Source of the DNA: Streptomyces toyocaensis | GTDB lineage: Bacteria > Actinomycetota > Actinomycetes > Streptomycetales > Streptomycetaceae | Reading direction: 5' to 3' | Length of the DNA stretch: 64,000 nt | Assembly: GCF_000725125.1 (NCBI RefSeq) | Contig: NZ_JFCB01000018.1 | Coordinates: 91,584 to 155,583 of the forward strand | Part shown: in pieces, positions 51,519 through 63,137 of the stretch | Position numbering within the stretch: the first letter of the stretch is position 1 | Layout: every line of letters starts with the position of its first letter | Notes under the pieces: model-generated | Database searches by the model: none | The model's input: the letters and a program-made list of their open reading frames with translations, nothing else | Told to the model about the DNA's origin: nothing | Program-made: the position numbers and the translations under genes

Positions 51519-51940
51519 CCGGAGGGCGTTTTCCGCCCCTCCGGGCACACGTGACTGACATCACATCAGGGCTTCCCGGCACCGTGTTCGCGCCACCGCC
51601 CGCGCCAGCCCGGGCGGTGGCGCCGCACTACCTGACTCCTAAGTAGCCAAGGGTTGACGGCCGGAAGCGCTGAGTGCCCTCGTGGGGCTCCTGGAGCCCC
51701 CATCCGCATATCGGGAGTCGGACAAGACCGGTTGAGGGCGGCACATGCGGACTCAGGTGCCCGCAAACCCCCATCGATGTCAGCGCTACCGGTAGAATAG
51801 AAGACAATCCCGCCCCGATCGTGGGGACCGCCCGGGAAAAGCTGAGCAACGCTGATCAAGGCTTACCAACGCAACATGCCGCAGCCGCTCCGGCAACCTG
51901 CCGACGAGCCCGGCTCGTGCTGTGCCAGAAAGGGCGCTTC
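51519..51940. promoter_or_regulatory. gyrB upstream region
   Basis: This 422-base gap between the dciA and gyrB genes holds the gyrB promoter. A -10-like TAGAAT lies at 51793-51798, and TTGACG at 51654-51659 is a possible -35 for another start. A symmetrical GGGGCTCC/GGAGCCCC palindrome is at 51684-51700. No gene is seen. Confidence 0.5.
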
Positions 51941-54001
51941 GTGGCCGATTCCGGCAACCCCAACGAGAACATCCCGTCCACCGACACCGGCGTCACCGAC
52001 GCGGCGAGCCCCTCGACCGGCGAGGGCGCCGCGTCGTACGACGCGAGCGCCATCACCGTCCTCGAGGGCCTGGACGCGGTCCGCAAGCGACCCGGTATGT
52101 ACATCGGGTCGACCGGCGAGCGGGGACTGCACCACCTGGTGCAGGAGGTCGTCGACAACTCGGTCGACGAGGCGCTGGCCGGCCATGCGGACACCATCGA
52201 CGTCACGATCCTGGCGGACGGCGGCGTCCGCGTCGTCGACAACGGCCGAGGCATCCCGGTGGGCATCGTCCCCTCCGAGGGCAAGCCCGCCGTCGAGGTC
52301 GTCCTGACCGTGCTGCACGCGGGCGGCAAGTTCGGCGGCGGCGGCTACGCGGTCTCCGGCGGTCTGCACGGCGTGGGCGTCTCCGTGGTCAACGCGCTGT
52401 CGACGCGCGTCGCCGTCGAGGTCAGGACCGACGGTCACCGCTGGACGCAGGACTACAAGCTGGGTGTCCCCACCGCGCCCCTCGCCAGGCACGAGGCCAC
52501 CGAGGAGACCGGGACGTCGGTCACCTTCTGGGCCGACGGCGACATCTTCGAGACCACCGACTACTCCTTCGAGACGCTCTCGCGGCGTTTCCAGGAGATG
52601 GCGTTCCTCAACAAGGGTCTCAGGATCAACCTCACCGACGAGCGTGAGTCGGCGAAGGCCACCGCCGGTGCGGACGAGGCGGGCGAGGACGAGAAGCACG
52701 AGGTCAAGGCCGTCTCGTACCACTACGAGGGCGGCATCGTCGACTTCGTGAAGTACCTCAACTCCCGCAAGGGAGAGGTGGTGCACCCCACCGTGATCGA
52801 CCTCGAGGCCGAGGACAAGGACAGGCACCTGTCCCTCGAGGTCGCGATGCAGTGGAACGGCGGCTACACCGAGGGCGTGTACTCCTTCGCCAACATCATC
52901 CACACCCACGAGGGCGGTACGCACGAAGAGGGCTTCCGTGCGGCGCTCACCTCGCTCATCAACAAGTACGCGCGCGACAAGAAGCTGCTGCGCGAAAAGG
53001 ACGACAACCTCACGGGTGACGACATCCGCGAGGGTCTGACCGCGATCATCTCGGTCAAGCTGAGCGAGCCGCAGTTCGAGGGCCAGACCAAGACCAAGCT
53101 GGGCAACACCGAGGTGAAGACCTTCGTCCAGAAGGTCGTCTACGAGCACCTCAACGACTGGCTGGACCGCAACCCCAACGAGGCCGCGGACATCATCCGC
53201 AAGGGCATCGCGGCGGCCACCGCGCGGGTGGCGGCCCGCAAGGCGCGCGACCTGACCCGCCGCAAGGGCCTGCTGGAGTCGGCGTCCCTGCCGGGCAAGC
53301 TGTCCGACTGCCAGTCGAACGACCCCACCAAGTGCGAGATCTTCATCGTCGAGGGTGACTCCGCCGGCGGCTCGGCCAAGTCCGGCCGGAATCCGCAGTA
53401 CCAGGCGATCCTCCCGATCCGCGGCAAGATCCTCAACGTCGAGAAGGCGCGCATCGACCGGATCCTGCAGAACCAGGAGATCCAGGCGATGATCTCCGCG
53501 TTCGGCACCGGTGTGCACGAGGACTTCGACATCGAGAAGCTCCGCTATCACAAGATCATCCTGATGGCGGACGCCGACGTCGACGGCCAGCACATCAACA
53601 CCCTGCTGCTGACGTTCCTGTTCCGCTTCATGCGTCCGCTGGTCGAGGCCGGGCACGTGTTCCTCTCCCGCCCGCCGCTCTACAAGATCAAGTGGGGCAA
53701 GGACGATTTCGAGTACGCGTACTCCGACCGCGAGCGCGACGCGTTGATCGAGCTGGGCCGCAACGCCGGCAAGCGCATCCGTGAGGACTCCGTGCAGCGC
53801 TTCAAGGGCCTCGGCGAGATGAACGCCGAGGAACTGCGCATCACCACGATGGACCAGGAGCACCGCGTCCTCGGACAGGTCACCCTGGACGACGCCGCCC
53901 AGGCCGACGACCTGTTCTCGGTTCTGATGGGTGAGGACGTCGAGGCCCGCCGCGCGTTCATCCAGCGCAACGCCAAGGACGTCCGCTTCCTCGACATCTG
54001 A
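51941..54001 (+). CDS. gyrB: DNA gyrase subunit B
   Basis: ATPase subunit of gyrase, 686 residues, the same length as known Streptomyces GyrB. The GTG start at 51941 follows AAAGGG. The GHKL ATPase part begins ITVLEGLDAVRKRPGMYIGS and has the ATP lid DNGRGIPVG. The TOPRIM part has EGDSAGGSAK and DADVDGQH. A 40-residue N-terminal tail (SGNPNENIPSTDTGV) is Streptomyces-like. It keeps negative supercoiling with GyrA. Confidence 0.98.
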   Translation: MADSGNPNENIPSTDTGVTDAASPSTGEGAASYDASAITVLEGLDAVRKRPGMYIGSTGERGLHHLVQEVVDNSVDEALAGHADTIDVTILADGGVRVVDNGRGIPVGIVPSEGKPAVEVVLTVLHAGGKFGGGGYAVSGGLHGVGVSVVNALSTRVAVEVRTDGHRWTQDYKLGVPTAPLARHEATEETGTSVTFWADGDIFETTDYSFETLSRRFQEMAFLNKGLRINLTDERESAKATAGADEAGEDEKHEVKAVSYHYEGGIVDFVKYLNSRKGEVVHPTVIDLEAEDKDRHLSLEVAMQWNGGYTEGVYSFANIIHTHEGGTHEEGFRAALTSLINKYARDKKLLREKDDNLTGDDIREGLTAIISVKLSEPQFEGQTKTKLGNTEVKTFVQKVVYEHLNDWLDRNPNEAADIIRKGIAAATARVAARKARDLTRRKGLLESASLPGKLSDCQSNDPTKCEIFIVEGDSAGGSAKSGRNPQYQAILPIRGKILNVEKARIDRILQNQEIQAMISAFGTGVHEDFDIEKLRYHKIILMADADVDGQHINTLLLTFLFRFMRPLVEAGHVFLSRPPLYKIKWGKDDFEYAYSDRERDALIELGRNAGKRIREDSVQRFKGLGEMNAEELRITTMDQEHRVLGQVTLDDAAQADDLFSVLMGEDVEARRAFIQRNAKDVRFLDI

Positions 54002-54043
54002 GTCGGTCTCAGCTGACCGCACCAGGAAGGACCTTCACCAGCA

Positions 54044-56641
<2,598 letters not shown>

Positions 56642-56659
56642 CACGAGGAGTGAGTCAGC

Positions 56660-57403
56660 GTGAGCGGAGCCACGGGCGCCGGACCGGCCGGTACCAGTAG
56701 GGGAACGGACGGCGGTGGCCGTGGCTCCGCCGCGCGGGCGGCGGATCCGCACACGACCAATCTCAAAGCGATCAAGCCGCCCGCCAAGGACGCCTCCTCG
56801 TCCGACAGGCAGGGATCCCAGGGGGGAACTGTGAGAGACACCCGAGGCCCGCAGCAGGCCGCGCCGGAGGGCGCCGCCGCTCAGACGGCCTCACCGCTGC
56901 CGGGAGAACGGCAGCCGCAGCACCAGGCGGGCCCGTATCACCCGCCGCAGGCCTACCCGGCTCAGGCGGGTACGGCGGCCGGCCAGACCGGCGCGGTACG
57001 GCGCCCGCGCACGGGGGCGCGCACCACCCCGCGCGTGCGCAAGGCACGCCTGCGCGTGGCGAAGGCCGACCCGTGGTCGGTGATGAAGGTCAGCTTCCTG
57101 CTCTCCATCGCGCTCGGCATCTGCACGATCGTCGCGTCCGTGGTGCTGTGGATGGTCATGGACGCGATGGGCGTGTTCTCGTCGGTCGGCGGCACGATCG
57201 CCGAGGCAACGGGGTCCACCGACTCGAACGGCTTCGACCTCCAGTCGTTCCTGTCGCTGCCCAACGTCGTGATGTTCACGACGATCATCGCGGTCATCGA
57301 CGTCGTCCTGGCGACGGCCCTGGCCACGCTGGGCGCGTTCATCTACAACCTCTCCGCGGGCTTCGTGGGCGGCGTCGAGCTGACGCTGGCCGAGGACGAG
57401 TGA
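56660..57403 (+). CDS. DUF3566 membrane protein (Rv0007-like)
   Basis: Membrane protein of 247 residues downstream of gyrA, as in mycobacteria. The N-terminal 110 residues are Gln/Pro/Ala-rich and disordered. The DUF3566 part begins VAKADPWSVMKVSFLLSIAL (about residue 135), with two helices at about 142-165 and 203-228. It starts with GTG at 56660, 18 bases past gyrA. The role is unknown; it is a conserved neighbour of gyrase and is not itself a topoisomerase factor. Confidence 0.88.
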   Translation: MSGATGAGPAGTSRGTDGGGRGSAARAADPHTTNLKAIKPPAKDASSSDRQGSQGGTVRDTRGPQQAAPEGAAAQTASPLPGERQPQHQAGPYHPPQAYPAQAGTAAGQTGAVRRPRTGARTTPRVRKARLRVAKADPWSVMKVSFLLSIALGICTIVASVVLWMVMDAMGVFSSVGGTIAEATGSTDSNGFDLQSFLSLPNVVMFTTIIAVIDVVLATALATLGAFIYNLSAGFVGGVELTLAEDE

Positions 57404-57522
57404 CCTGCTCACCGCGCTTTCCCCGCCCGCTCCGGGGGGTGCCCGACAACCGATTTTGGGACTGCCCCGGTCGTGCGCTAATCTTCAGGAGTCAGCGCGC
57501 GGGACACACCGCAGAGCGCGGC

Positions 57523-57599
57523 GGGGCTATAGCTCAGTTGGTTAGAGCGCATCCCTGATAAGGATGAGGCCACAGGTTCAAATCCTGTTAGCCCCACCA
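57523..57599 (+). tRNA. tRNA-Ile (GAT)
   Basis: Cloverleaf with a GGGGCTA/TAGCCCC acceptor stem, TTCAAATC loop, and anticodon GAT at 57557-57559. CCA is encoded (57597-57599). It lies downstream of gyrA and DUF3566 as in other actinobacteria. A terminator follows. Confidence 0.96.
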
Positions 57600-57604
57600 G
57601 CGAG

Positions 57605-57636
57605 AAGACCCCCAGTCGGTACCGGCTGGGGGTCTT
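57605..57636 (+). terminator. Hairpin terminator after tRNA-Ile
   Basis: Perfect 11-bp stem AAGACCCCCAG / CTGGGGGTCTT (57605-57615 and 57626-57636), 10-base loop, followed by T. Confidence 0.88.
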
Positions 57637-57725
57637 TGACGTCCATGGCTGACATCAGCCGGTGAGTGGATCTCTCAGGAGCTCGCCCCGGCAGGTTCGT
57701 CAGCCGTTACGATCGCGGCCAAGGG

Positions 57726-57800
57726 CGGGACGTAGCGCAGTGGTCGACGCGAGCGGTCTCCAGAACCGCGAGGACGCCGGTTCGAATCCGGTCGTCCCGC
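57726..57800 (+). tRNA. tRNA-like gene, anticodon CCA (Trp-like)
   Basis: 75-base cloverleaf: acceptor CGGGACG/CGTCCCG (57726-57732 and 57793-57799), D-arm GCG/CGC, anticodon arm GCGGT-CTCCAGA-ACCGC with anticodon CCA (57780-type position 57760-57762), and T-arm GCCGG/CCGGT with TTCGAAT loop. It is odd: the discriminator at 57800 is C, the acceptor can extend by three G:C pairs, two bases lie between the D and anticodon stems, and no CCA end is encoded. The usual Trp tRNA has discriminator G. It may be a rarely used or degenerate tRNA-Trp, or a pseudo-tRNA. Confidence 0.6.
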
Positions 57801-57993
57801 CCGCCTGAACGACCCTGATGCGAGCCGCGGCTCGAAGGGCGCGGGGGCGGGCGGCAGCGCGAAGGCCCCCGCCGAATGCGACGGGGGCCTTGCCGGTGCG
57901 GGGAGTCTTCGTCGTGCCGTGGTGCTGTACGCAAGTTCGCCAGGACTCCGGGAAGCAGCGACGGCACGAGGAGGTCTCGGGAGCGGCCGGCGG

Positions 57994-58365
57994 TCAGCGC
58001 TGGAGCGGGATGCGTCCGGTGACGGCGGGTTCCGGCCGGGAGGAGGTCGTGTCGTCGGAGCAGTCCGCGGAGTCGGACTCCGCCGTCGTGTCCGACAGGG
58101 GGCGGTGCCGGCAGCTCGGGGACTTGCCGTGGGCCTCGGCGTGGATGCGTTGTTTCATCGTGGGGGGCAGGGCCTTGATCAGTGACCAGGACCAGAGGGG
58201 CGTCGCCGGTGACGTCGTCCTGGGTGCGCTGTCGCTGTTGCGCGCCTGCTCGGTCTGCGGTACGGCCGCCGAGGCGGTCGTGGTGATGAGTCCGAGCGCC
58301 GTGCACAGCGCGAGGAAGGCGGTGACGACGGCGTTCCACAGCTTCATGACCTTGTTCCGGGCCAT
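57994..58365 (-). CDS. Small secreted protein
   Basis: Protein of 123 residues with a signal peptide (KLWNAVVTAFLALCTALGLI, cleavage near TASAA at residue 34) and a short Ser/Thr/Asp-rich mature part with two cysteines (SCRHRP, DCSDD). The start at 58365 follows a GTGAGGGG ribosome site, so it looks real in spite of the G+C-rich shadow frames around it. It may be a DUF6344-type protein, from memory and not checked. It is divergent from the DLW-39 gene. No function can be given. Confidence 0.65.
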   Translation of the reverse strand: MARNKVMKLWNAVVTAFLALCTALGLITTTASAAVPQTEQARNSDSAPRTTSPATPLWSWSLIKALPPTMKQRIHAEAHGKSPSCRHRPLSDTTAESDSADCSDDTTSSRPEPAVTGRIPLQR

Positions 58366-58704
58366 GGCCCCTCACTTTCGGGTTGGGCGATTTGCGTACT
58401 TTCCTCATGATGTGTATGAGGGTCGCGAAGTGGTGGACCGACGCCCGTGGCGCGTGGATGTTCAGATGAACACCACTCGGATGGGGGCATGAGGGCTGAA
58501 AAGGTGGGGAGACGGGAGGCATGGCGTCAAAGTGACCTTCCGTGGAGGCGTGATCACTCTCCGGTCGGGTCGCCGTACTTCGCTTCTACTGCGCCGGAGA
58601 CAGGGGCAGTTCGAGGAGTCGACGCAGGTCACCGATCGGTATCGACCGGTGTGTATAGTCGGGCGCCAGAGGTCCCCAACGTCAACGAAAGACGAGGTCG
58701 CGCG
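58366..58704. promoter_or_regulatory. Divergent intergenic region before DLW-39
   Basis: A 339-base gap between the secreted protein gene (minus) and DLW-39 (plus). It must hold both promoters; it is AT-richer than its surroundings around 58381-58415. I see no gene or strong repeat here. Confidence 0.4.
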
Positions 58705-58833
58705 GTGAAGAAGCTTCTCCTGGTCGCACTGGCCGCCATCGGCGGGCTCCTCGTGTACCGCCAGATCCAGGCGGATCGCGCCGAGCAGGACCTGTGGACG
58801 GAGGCGACTGACTCCGTGCCCACGGGTTCGTGA
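58705..58833 (+). CDS. DLW-39-family small protein
   Basis: Very short protein of 42 residues, beginning MKKLLLVALAAIGGLLVYRQ (one membrane helix) and ending with the family hallmark DLWTEATDSV. GTG start at 58705. It matches the actinobacterial DLW-39 family. Function unknown. A classic terminator follows. Confidence 0.85.
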   Translation: MKKLLLVALAAIGGLLVYRQIQADRAEQDLWTEATDSVPTGS

Positions 58834-58858
58834 GCCCCGATATCCGACGCTGAACAGA

Positions 58859-58887
58859 CCCCGGCCGCCCTCGCGGTCGGGGTTTTT
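58859..58887 (+). terminator. Classic rho-independent terminator after DLW-39
   Basis: 10-bp stem CCCCGGCCGC / GCGGTCGGGG (58859-58868 and 58873-58882) with a CCTC loop, followed by TTTTT (58883-58887). Confidence 0.92.
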
Positions 58888-58932
58888 GTGTGTGACGGGG
58901 GCCTTGTGGACCGGCGTCGTCCACGGGGCAGG

Positions 58933-60318
58933 ATGGGCGGCACGGTGCGACGTCCGGGCAGCGACGAGGGGTGGCGCGTGAGGGGATGGGCGTGTACGGC
59001 GCGGGGGCGGGCGGGATCCCGGGCCCGTCGGCGACCGGTCGCGGGATGCGTGGGCGTGGCGGTCGTGCTGGGGCTGGGAGGCGTCCTGCCCGGACAGACG
59101 GCGGCCGCGGCCGCCGGACCTGCCGGAACGGCCGGGAACTACGCCTTCGCCGAGGACGCGCGGAGGATCGAGGGGGCGGCGACCACCGCTGACGCCGTGG
59201 AACTGGTGCCGGGCCGGACCTACCGGAGCACCCTGCCGGCGGCCGGCACCACCTACTACCGCCTGGAACTCGACGGCACCAGCACCCTCTACGCCTCCGC
59301 CACCGCGGCTCCCCCGGCCGGCCGCGACGGCTCCGTCATCGACGGCCTCAAGGTGTCCGTGCAGGACGGTGACGGCCGTTCCTGCGACACGGACACGGCG
59401 AGTTTCGGCGCCGGCGGCAGCCCGCATCCGGTGGCCGCGTGGGCCGTGCGGGAGATCTCCCCCAGGAGGTCACTGTGCAAGGACGCCGGTACCTATTACC
59501 TGACCGTCGAACGCGCCGACCCGGACGGGAGGGGATCCTCCCCCGGCCCCTGGGAGATCGAGCTCACCGCGGTGTCGGAGCCGGAGCTCGAGGAACCCGG
59601 TCCGACGCGCGCGCCCGAGGAGTGGAACTCCGCCCCGCCTCGCCCCGTCACGGGGGAGCCGGAACGGCGCCCGGGCGGTGGGGGGTTCGCCGCGGCCACC
59701 CCCCTCGGCGAGGGAGCGTGGCGGGATGACATACGCCCCGGCCAGACCCTCTTCTACAAGGTCCCCGTCGACTGGGGGCAGCAACTCCACACCACCGCCG
59801 AACTGGGCAGCGCGGGAGCGGCGGGCCGCGGCTTCGTCGCGGCCGCGCTGGACCTGGACCTGTACAACCCCGCCCGCGGCCGCGTCGAGGACCTGGGCGT
59901 CGGCTACGACGGCGGTCAGAAGTCGAAGAGCCTGGCACCCCTGCCGCCGGTGGCGTACGTCAACCGTCACGCCCCCGGCCGGCAGGTCGCGTCGGTGCGG
60001 TTCGCCGGTTCGTACTACCTCGTCGCGCACCTGTCGGCAGAGGTGGCGGACGACTTCGGCGACGCTCCCGTGCCGCTGACCCTGCGGGTGCGGCTGAGCG
60101 GTGCCGCACAGGAGGGACCCGGGTACGCGGGGAGTTCCGTGCCGTCGGGTGTCTTCACGGTCACGGGGGAGGACCGGGAGTCGGCCGACGGGGGCGGGGC
60201 GGCGGGAGGCGACACCGCGTACCGGGCGCTGGCGGTCGGTGGCATCGGTACCGGGAGCGCGCTGCTGGCGGGGCTCGGTGTCTGGACCCTGGTGGCTCGG
60301 CGGCGGGCCCTTCCGTAG
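58933..60318 (+). CDS. Secreted, membrane-anchored surface protein
   Basis: Exported protein of 461 residues with an Arg-rich start and signal sequence (GVAVVLGLGGVLPG, cleavage near AAAAG), a long Gly/Pro-rich extracytoplasmic part with repeated beta-strand-like segments (TYYRLELDGTSTLYASATA, FYKVPVDWGQQLHTTAELG) and a C-terminal membrane helix (about 436-453) before a RRR tail. The start ATG at 58933 or GTG at 58978 are both possible; each has a GGGG-rich site. No family is recognised. It is convergent to the kinase gene, just 12 bases apart. It could be a von Willebrand- or pre-peptidase-like surface protein; no function is claimed. Confidence 0.72.
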   Translation: MGGTVRRPGSDEGWRVRGWACTARGRAGSRARRRPVAGCVGVAVVLGLGGVLPGQTAAAAAGPAGTAGNYAFAEDARRIEGAATTADAVELVPGRTYRSTLPAAGTTYYRLELDGTSTLYASATAAPPAGRDGSVIDGLKVSVQDGDGRSCDTDTASFGAGGSPHPVAAWAVREISPRRSLCKDAGTYYLTVERADPDGRGSSPGPWEIELTAVSEPELEEPGPTRAPEEWNSAPPRPVTGEPERRPGGGGFAAATPLGEGAWRDDIRPGQTLFYKVPVDWGQQLHTTAELGSAGAAGRGFVAAALDLDLYNPARGRVEDLGVGYDGGQKSKSLAPLPPVAYVNRHAPGRQVASVRFAGSYYLVAHLSAEVADDFGDAPVPLTLRVRLSGAAQEGPGYAGSSVPSGVFTVTGEDRESADGGGAAGGDTAYRALAVGGIGTGSALLAGLGVWTLVARRRALP

Positions 60319-60329
60319 GCCGCGGTGGC

Positions 60330-62036
60330 TCAGATGCGGGTGAGGGCCCAGAACCCCACGGCGTAACAGGCCAGGGCCAGCAGCAGGACGGGGACGGTCA
60401 CCCTCGCCGGGGGACCGGGCCGACGGCTGCGTCGGCGATGGGAGCGAGGGGCGGTTGCGCCGTGCCGCGACGTCGGCCCGCCCGGAGGCGGAACCCGCGG
60501 GCCTTGGGCGGTGTATTCGGCAGTAGAGGCGTCGGGAGGCGCGGACGGCCGTGGCAGGGGGGAGCGCAGCGGATGAGTGGGGTCGTGGGGGGAGATGTAC
60601 GGCGCGGCGTCGGCGTGCCGGTGCTGTGCGCCGTCCGGGAGCTGTTCCGGGTCTTGCGGAGGCCGAGGGGCGTGTGCCGGGTGCTGCGGGGCGGGGAAGG
60701 GGACGGGGGAGGAGGTGGCCGTGGCCTGGGGCGGCGGGAGAGGGAAGCTGCCGGTGTCCGACATGCCGGTCGGCCGCGGAAGGGATCCGGGCGGCGTCGC
60801 GGAGGAGCCTGCGCTCCGCCGCGGATCGCCGGGGACGGCACTCCCTGGGCTGCCTGTGCCGTGGTCCGGACCCAGCTGTCCGGGCTCGGGGCCGTTTCCG
60901 GACCCGGCGGGACCGCCGTGGCCCGCTGCCGTGACCGGCCGGGCGGGCGCGGGGGCGGCCAGGTCGCCGGTGGTGCCCGTGGCGTCCGTGCTCCGGGCGG
61001 GTGCGGAGGGTGCCGCATCGTCTTCCCCGGTCGCCCCGGGGACCACGCCCGGCGCCGGGCCGGCCCGCCCGGACCGGGGCAGGGAATCGCCCGAACCACC
61101 GTGTCCCTCCGTGGTCGTAGCGCCCCCGTCGCCCGGCCGCACGCCCGAGGCTCGTTTCAGCGGGCCGTCAGAGGAGAAGCCAGGGGGGAGCGGCCCCAGC
61201 TGGTCGAAGATCTCGATCAGTTCGTCGTCGGGGCCGGGTTCCGGCAGCAGCTCCGCGGCCGCGGCGAGCGCCTTGCGGGCCCCCGTGGCCGTGCGGAACC
61301 GCGCCAGGGGATCCGGCTGGAGCAGCGTGGCCACGACCTGCCACAGCGGCTCGGGGATGCCCCGGGGCGCGCCCGGCGTCCCGTGGTCGGCGAAGTACTG
61401 GATGAGCGCCTTGGTGTCCGGCTTGGCGCCCTCGAGCAGATACAGAGCCACCAGGCCCACTGCGAACAGGTCGGAGCGGAAGTCGGGTTCGGAGCCCATC
61501 ATCTGCTCCGGCGCGAGATACCCCGGCGTGCCCACGACCAGGTTGGTCTCCGTCAGCCGGGGTTCGCCCAGCCGCATCGCGATGCCGAAGTCGGACAGCC
61601 GCAGCCGTGGCCTGCCCGTGCCGGTGGCCTCCAGGAGCACGTTCGCGGGCTTGACGTCGCGGTGCACGACGTCTTCCGCGTGCACCGCGGCGAGCCCCGC
61701 CAGCAGCTGGTCGAGCAGGGTGCAGACGAAGGCCGGCGGCAGGGGGCCGTAGTCGCCCACCAGGTGGACCAGGGAACCGCCGGTGACCAGGTCCATGGTG
61801 AACAGGACCTTGTCGTCGTCGGCGGCCCAGCTGGTGGGAGCCAGGACATGGGGGTGGTCGATGCGCAGCGCCTGCTCACGGACGAAGCGCAGGAGGGAGT
61901 GGGCGTCGCTCTGCAGCAGGACCTTGGCGGCCACATAACGGCGGCGGCGGTGGTCCCAGGCGCGCCAGACGGCACCGACACCACCGCGTCCGATCGGATC
62001 GACCAGTTCGTACCGGCCGGCGAAGACCTCTCCCAT
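60330..62036 (-). CDS. Membrane Ser/Thr protein kinase
   Basis: Protein kinase of 568 residues. Kinase domain residues 1-260: Gly loop IGRGGVGAVWRAWD, ATP lysine in YVAAKVLL, catalytic loop HRDVKPANVLLE, and DFG in LSDFGIAMR. These show it is an active kinase, unlike the one at 32472. The C-terminal half is Pro/Gly/Ser-rich and disordered, ending with one membrane helix (VLLLALACYAVGFWALTRI). No sensor domain outside the cell is seen. Targets unknown; it may act on surface or growth proteins. The HTH regulator gene is upstream on the same strand. Confidence 0.9.
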   Translation of the reverse strand: MGEVFAGRYELVDPIGRGGVGAVWRAWDHRRRRYVAAKVLLQSDAHSLLRFVREQALRIDHPHVLAPTSWAADDDKVLFTMDLVTGGSLVHLVGDYGPLPPAFVCTLLDQLLAGLAAVHAEDVVHRDVKPANVLLEATGTGRPRLRLSDFGIAMRLGEPRLTETNLVVGTPGYLAPEQMMGSEPDFRSDLFAVGLVALYLLEGAKPDTKALIQYFADHGTPGAPRGIPEPLWQVVATLLQPDPLARFRTATGARKALAAAAELLPEPGPDDELIEIFDQLGPLPPGFSSDGPLKRASGVRPGDGGATTTEGHGGSGDSLPRSGRAGPAPGVVPGATGEDDAAPSAPARSTDATGTTGDLAAPAPARPVTAAGHGGPAGSGNGPEPGQLGPDHGTGSPGSAVPGDPRRSAGSSATPPGSLPRPTGMSDTGSFPLPPPQATATSSPVPFPAPQHPAHAPRPPQDPEQLPDGAQHRHADAAPYISPHDPTHPLRSPLPRPSAPPDASTAEYTAQGPRVPPPGGPTSRHGATAPRSHRRRSRRPGPPARVTVPVLLLALACYAVGFWALTRI

Positions 62037-62212
62037 GGCTGTGCGTCGCTCCTCCCCCTGAGGTGTCCTCCAGCCACTCCCCCACGACGAGCGATACGAC
62101 TCCCCTCGCGCCCCTGCTGTCTCTCCCGCGCGTCCGGTGCCTTCCGGTCACCCGCCCTCGGGCTTCCCGCGCGTCCCCGGCAGCCGCCCCCTCCGGGCCG
62201 CCGGGTGGGAGA

Positions 62213-62761
62213 TCAGTTCTGGTGCGACTGGTAGTGCGTGACCGCGTCGGAGGTCCGGCCGGCGCCATAGACGCGCAGGAACTCCGCCAGTTCGGGGTGG
62301 GTGGGGGCGAGGGTGTCGGCGGCCTCGATGATGTCGCCGGCGGCCGCCACCGAGCGCAGCAGGGACTGGATCTCGCGGACCACCCGCTTGACCGTGGGCG
62401 CTCCCGAACTGCTCGTCGTCTGCGTGGTGTTGCTGAGCACCGACCCCCCCTGGGACTTCTTGATCTCCTCCATGCGCTCGGTCGCCTCGGCCGCGCTGAC
62501 GCTGCCGTCCGCGACCTGCCCCGCCAGGTCCTGCAGCAGCTGTACCCGCTGCACGACCGCGGGGTTCCCGATCTTCGCCCGCTGGCCGCTCATCAGCTGC
62601 GACAGCATCGGCGCGGACAGTCCCAGTACCCCCGCGAGACGAGCCTGATTGAGACCCAGGTCGTCTATGAGCCTACGGAAGAGCGTCCCCAGCGGCTCCC
62701 CGTACCAATTCCGCTGCAGTTCCCGCGCTCTGGCGGTGGCTTCCTGCTGTGCGGCGTCCAT
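62213..62761 (-). CDS. XRE-type helix-turn-helix DNA-binding protein
   Basis: Protein of 182 residues. A helix-turn-helix spans about residues 31-60 (LGLNQARLAGVLGLSAPMLS), followed by a helical C-terminal region with coiled-coil-like parts (QLLQDLAGQVADGSVSAAEA). The ATG at 62761 follows GGGGAG, a good site; a longer start at 62785 is open. It lies directly upstream of the kinase gene, on the same strand, so they may be co-expressed. The target is not known. Confidence 0.82.
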   Translation of the reverse strand: MDAAQQEATARARELQRNWYGEPLGTLFRRLIDDLGLNQARLAGVLGLSAPMLSQLMSGQRAKIGNPAVVQRVQLLQDLAGQVADGSVSAAEATERMEEIKKSQGGSVLSNTTQTTSSSGAPTVKRVVREIQSLLRSVAAAGDIIEAADTLAPTHPELAEFLRVYGAGRTSDAVTHYQSHQN

Positions 62762-62942
62762 TGCGTCTCCCCATCGCTTCCCCATGAACCGTGGTTCGCT
62801 AGAGCGAACCACGCCGAGCATCTTACGGAGAGTGGTCGGTCACGGGGACCCCCAATCTTTTTGCGGAATCCCCGGGGGAACCCGGTACTCTGGTCCCGGG
62901 CGCCCACCGGGATGTGCACTTCCCCGTGGACGCTTTCCTTCC

Positions 62943-63015
62943 GGGGCCTTAGCTCAGTTGGTAGAGCGCTGTCTTTGCATGGCAGATGTCAGGGGTTCGA
63001 CTCCCCTAGGCTCCA
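62943..63015 (+). tRNA. tRNA-Ala (TGC)
   Basis: Cloverleaf with GGGGCCT/AGGCTCC acceptor stem, T-arm AGGGG-TTCGACT-CCCCT, anticodon TGC at 62976-62978, discriminator A at 63015. CCA is not encoded. It is followed by a parS site and a terminator. Confidence 0.95.
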
Positions 63016-63060
63016 CACCTGGACCCCTCTCACGTGCGGAAACGCGGTGGGAGGGGTCTC

Positions 63061-63074
63061 GTTTCACGTGAAAC
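63061..63074. other. parS site (perfect), the only one right of dnaA
   Basis: GTTTCACGTGAAAC, exact, after tRNA-Ala and immediately against the hairpin terminator at 63075. Confidence 0.93.
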
Positions 63075-63120
63075 GGCGCGGTGGGGCAGAAGACCCTCAA
63101 GTCTTCTGCCCCACCGCGCC
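63075..63120. terminator. Strong bidirectional hairpin terminator
   Basis: Perfect 20-bp stem (63075-63094 and 63101-63120) with a 6-base loop CCTCAA, between tRNA-Ala and the convergent DUF5324 gene. Confidence 0.9.
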
Positions 63121-63137
63121 GTTGATGTGGTCGCGCC

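Noticed and set aside
51863..54022. Long antisense frame over gyrB
   Set aside because: It mirrors the codons of gyrB and has no recognisable domain or ribosome site.
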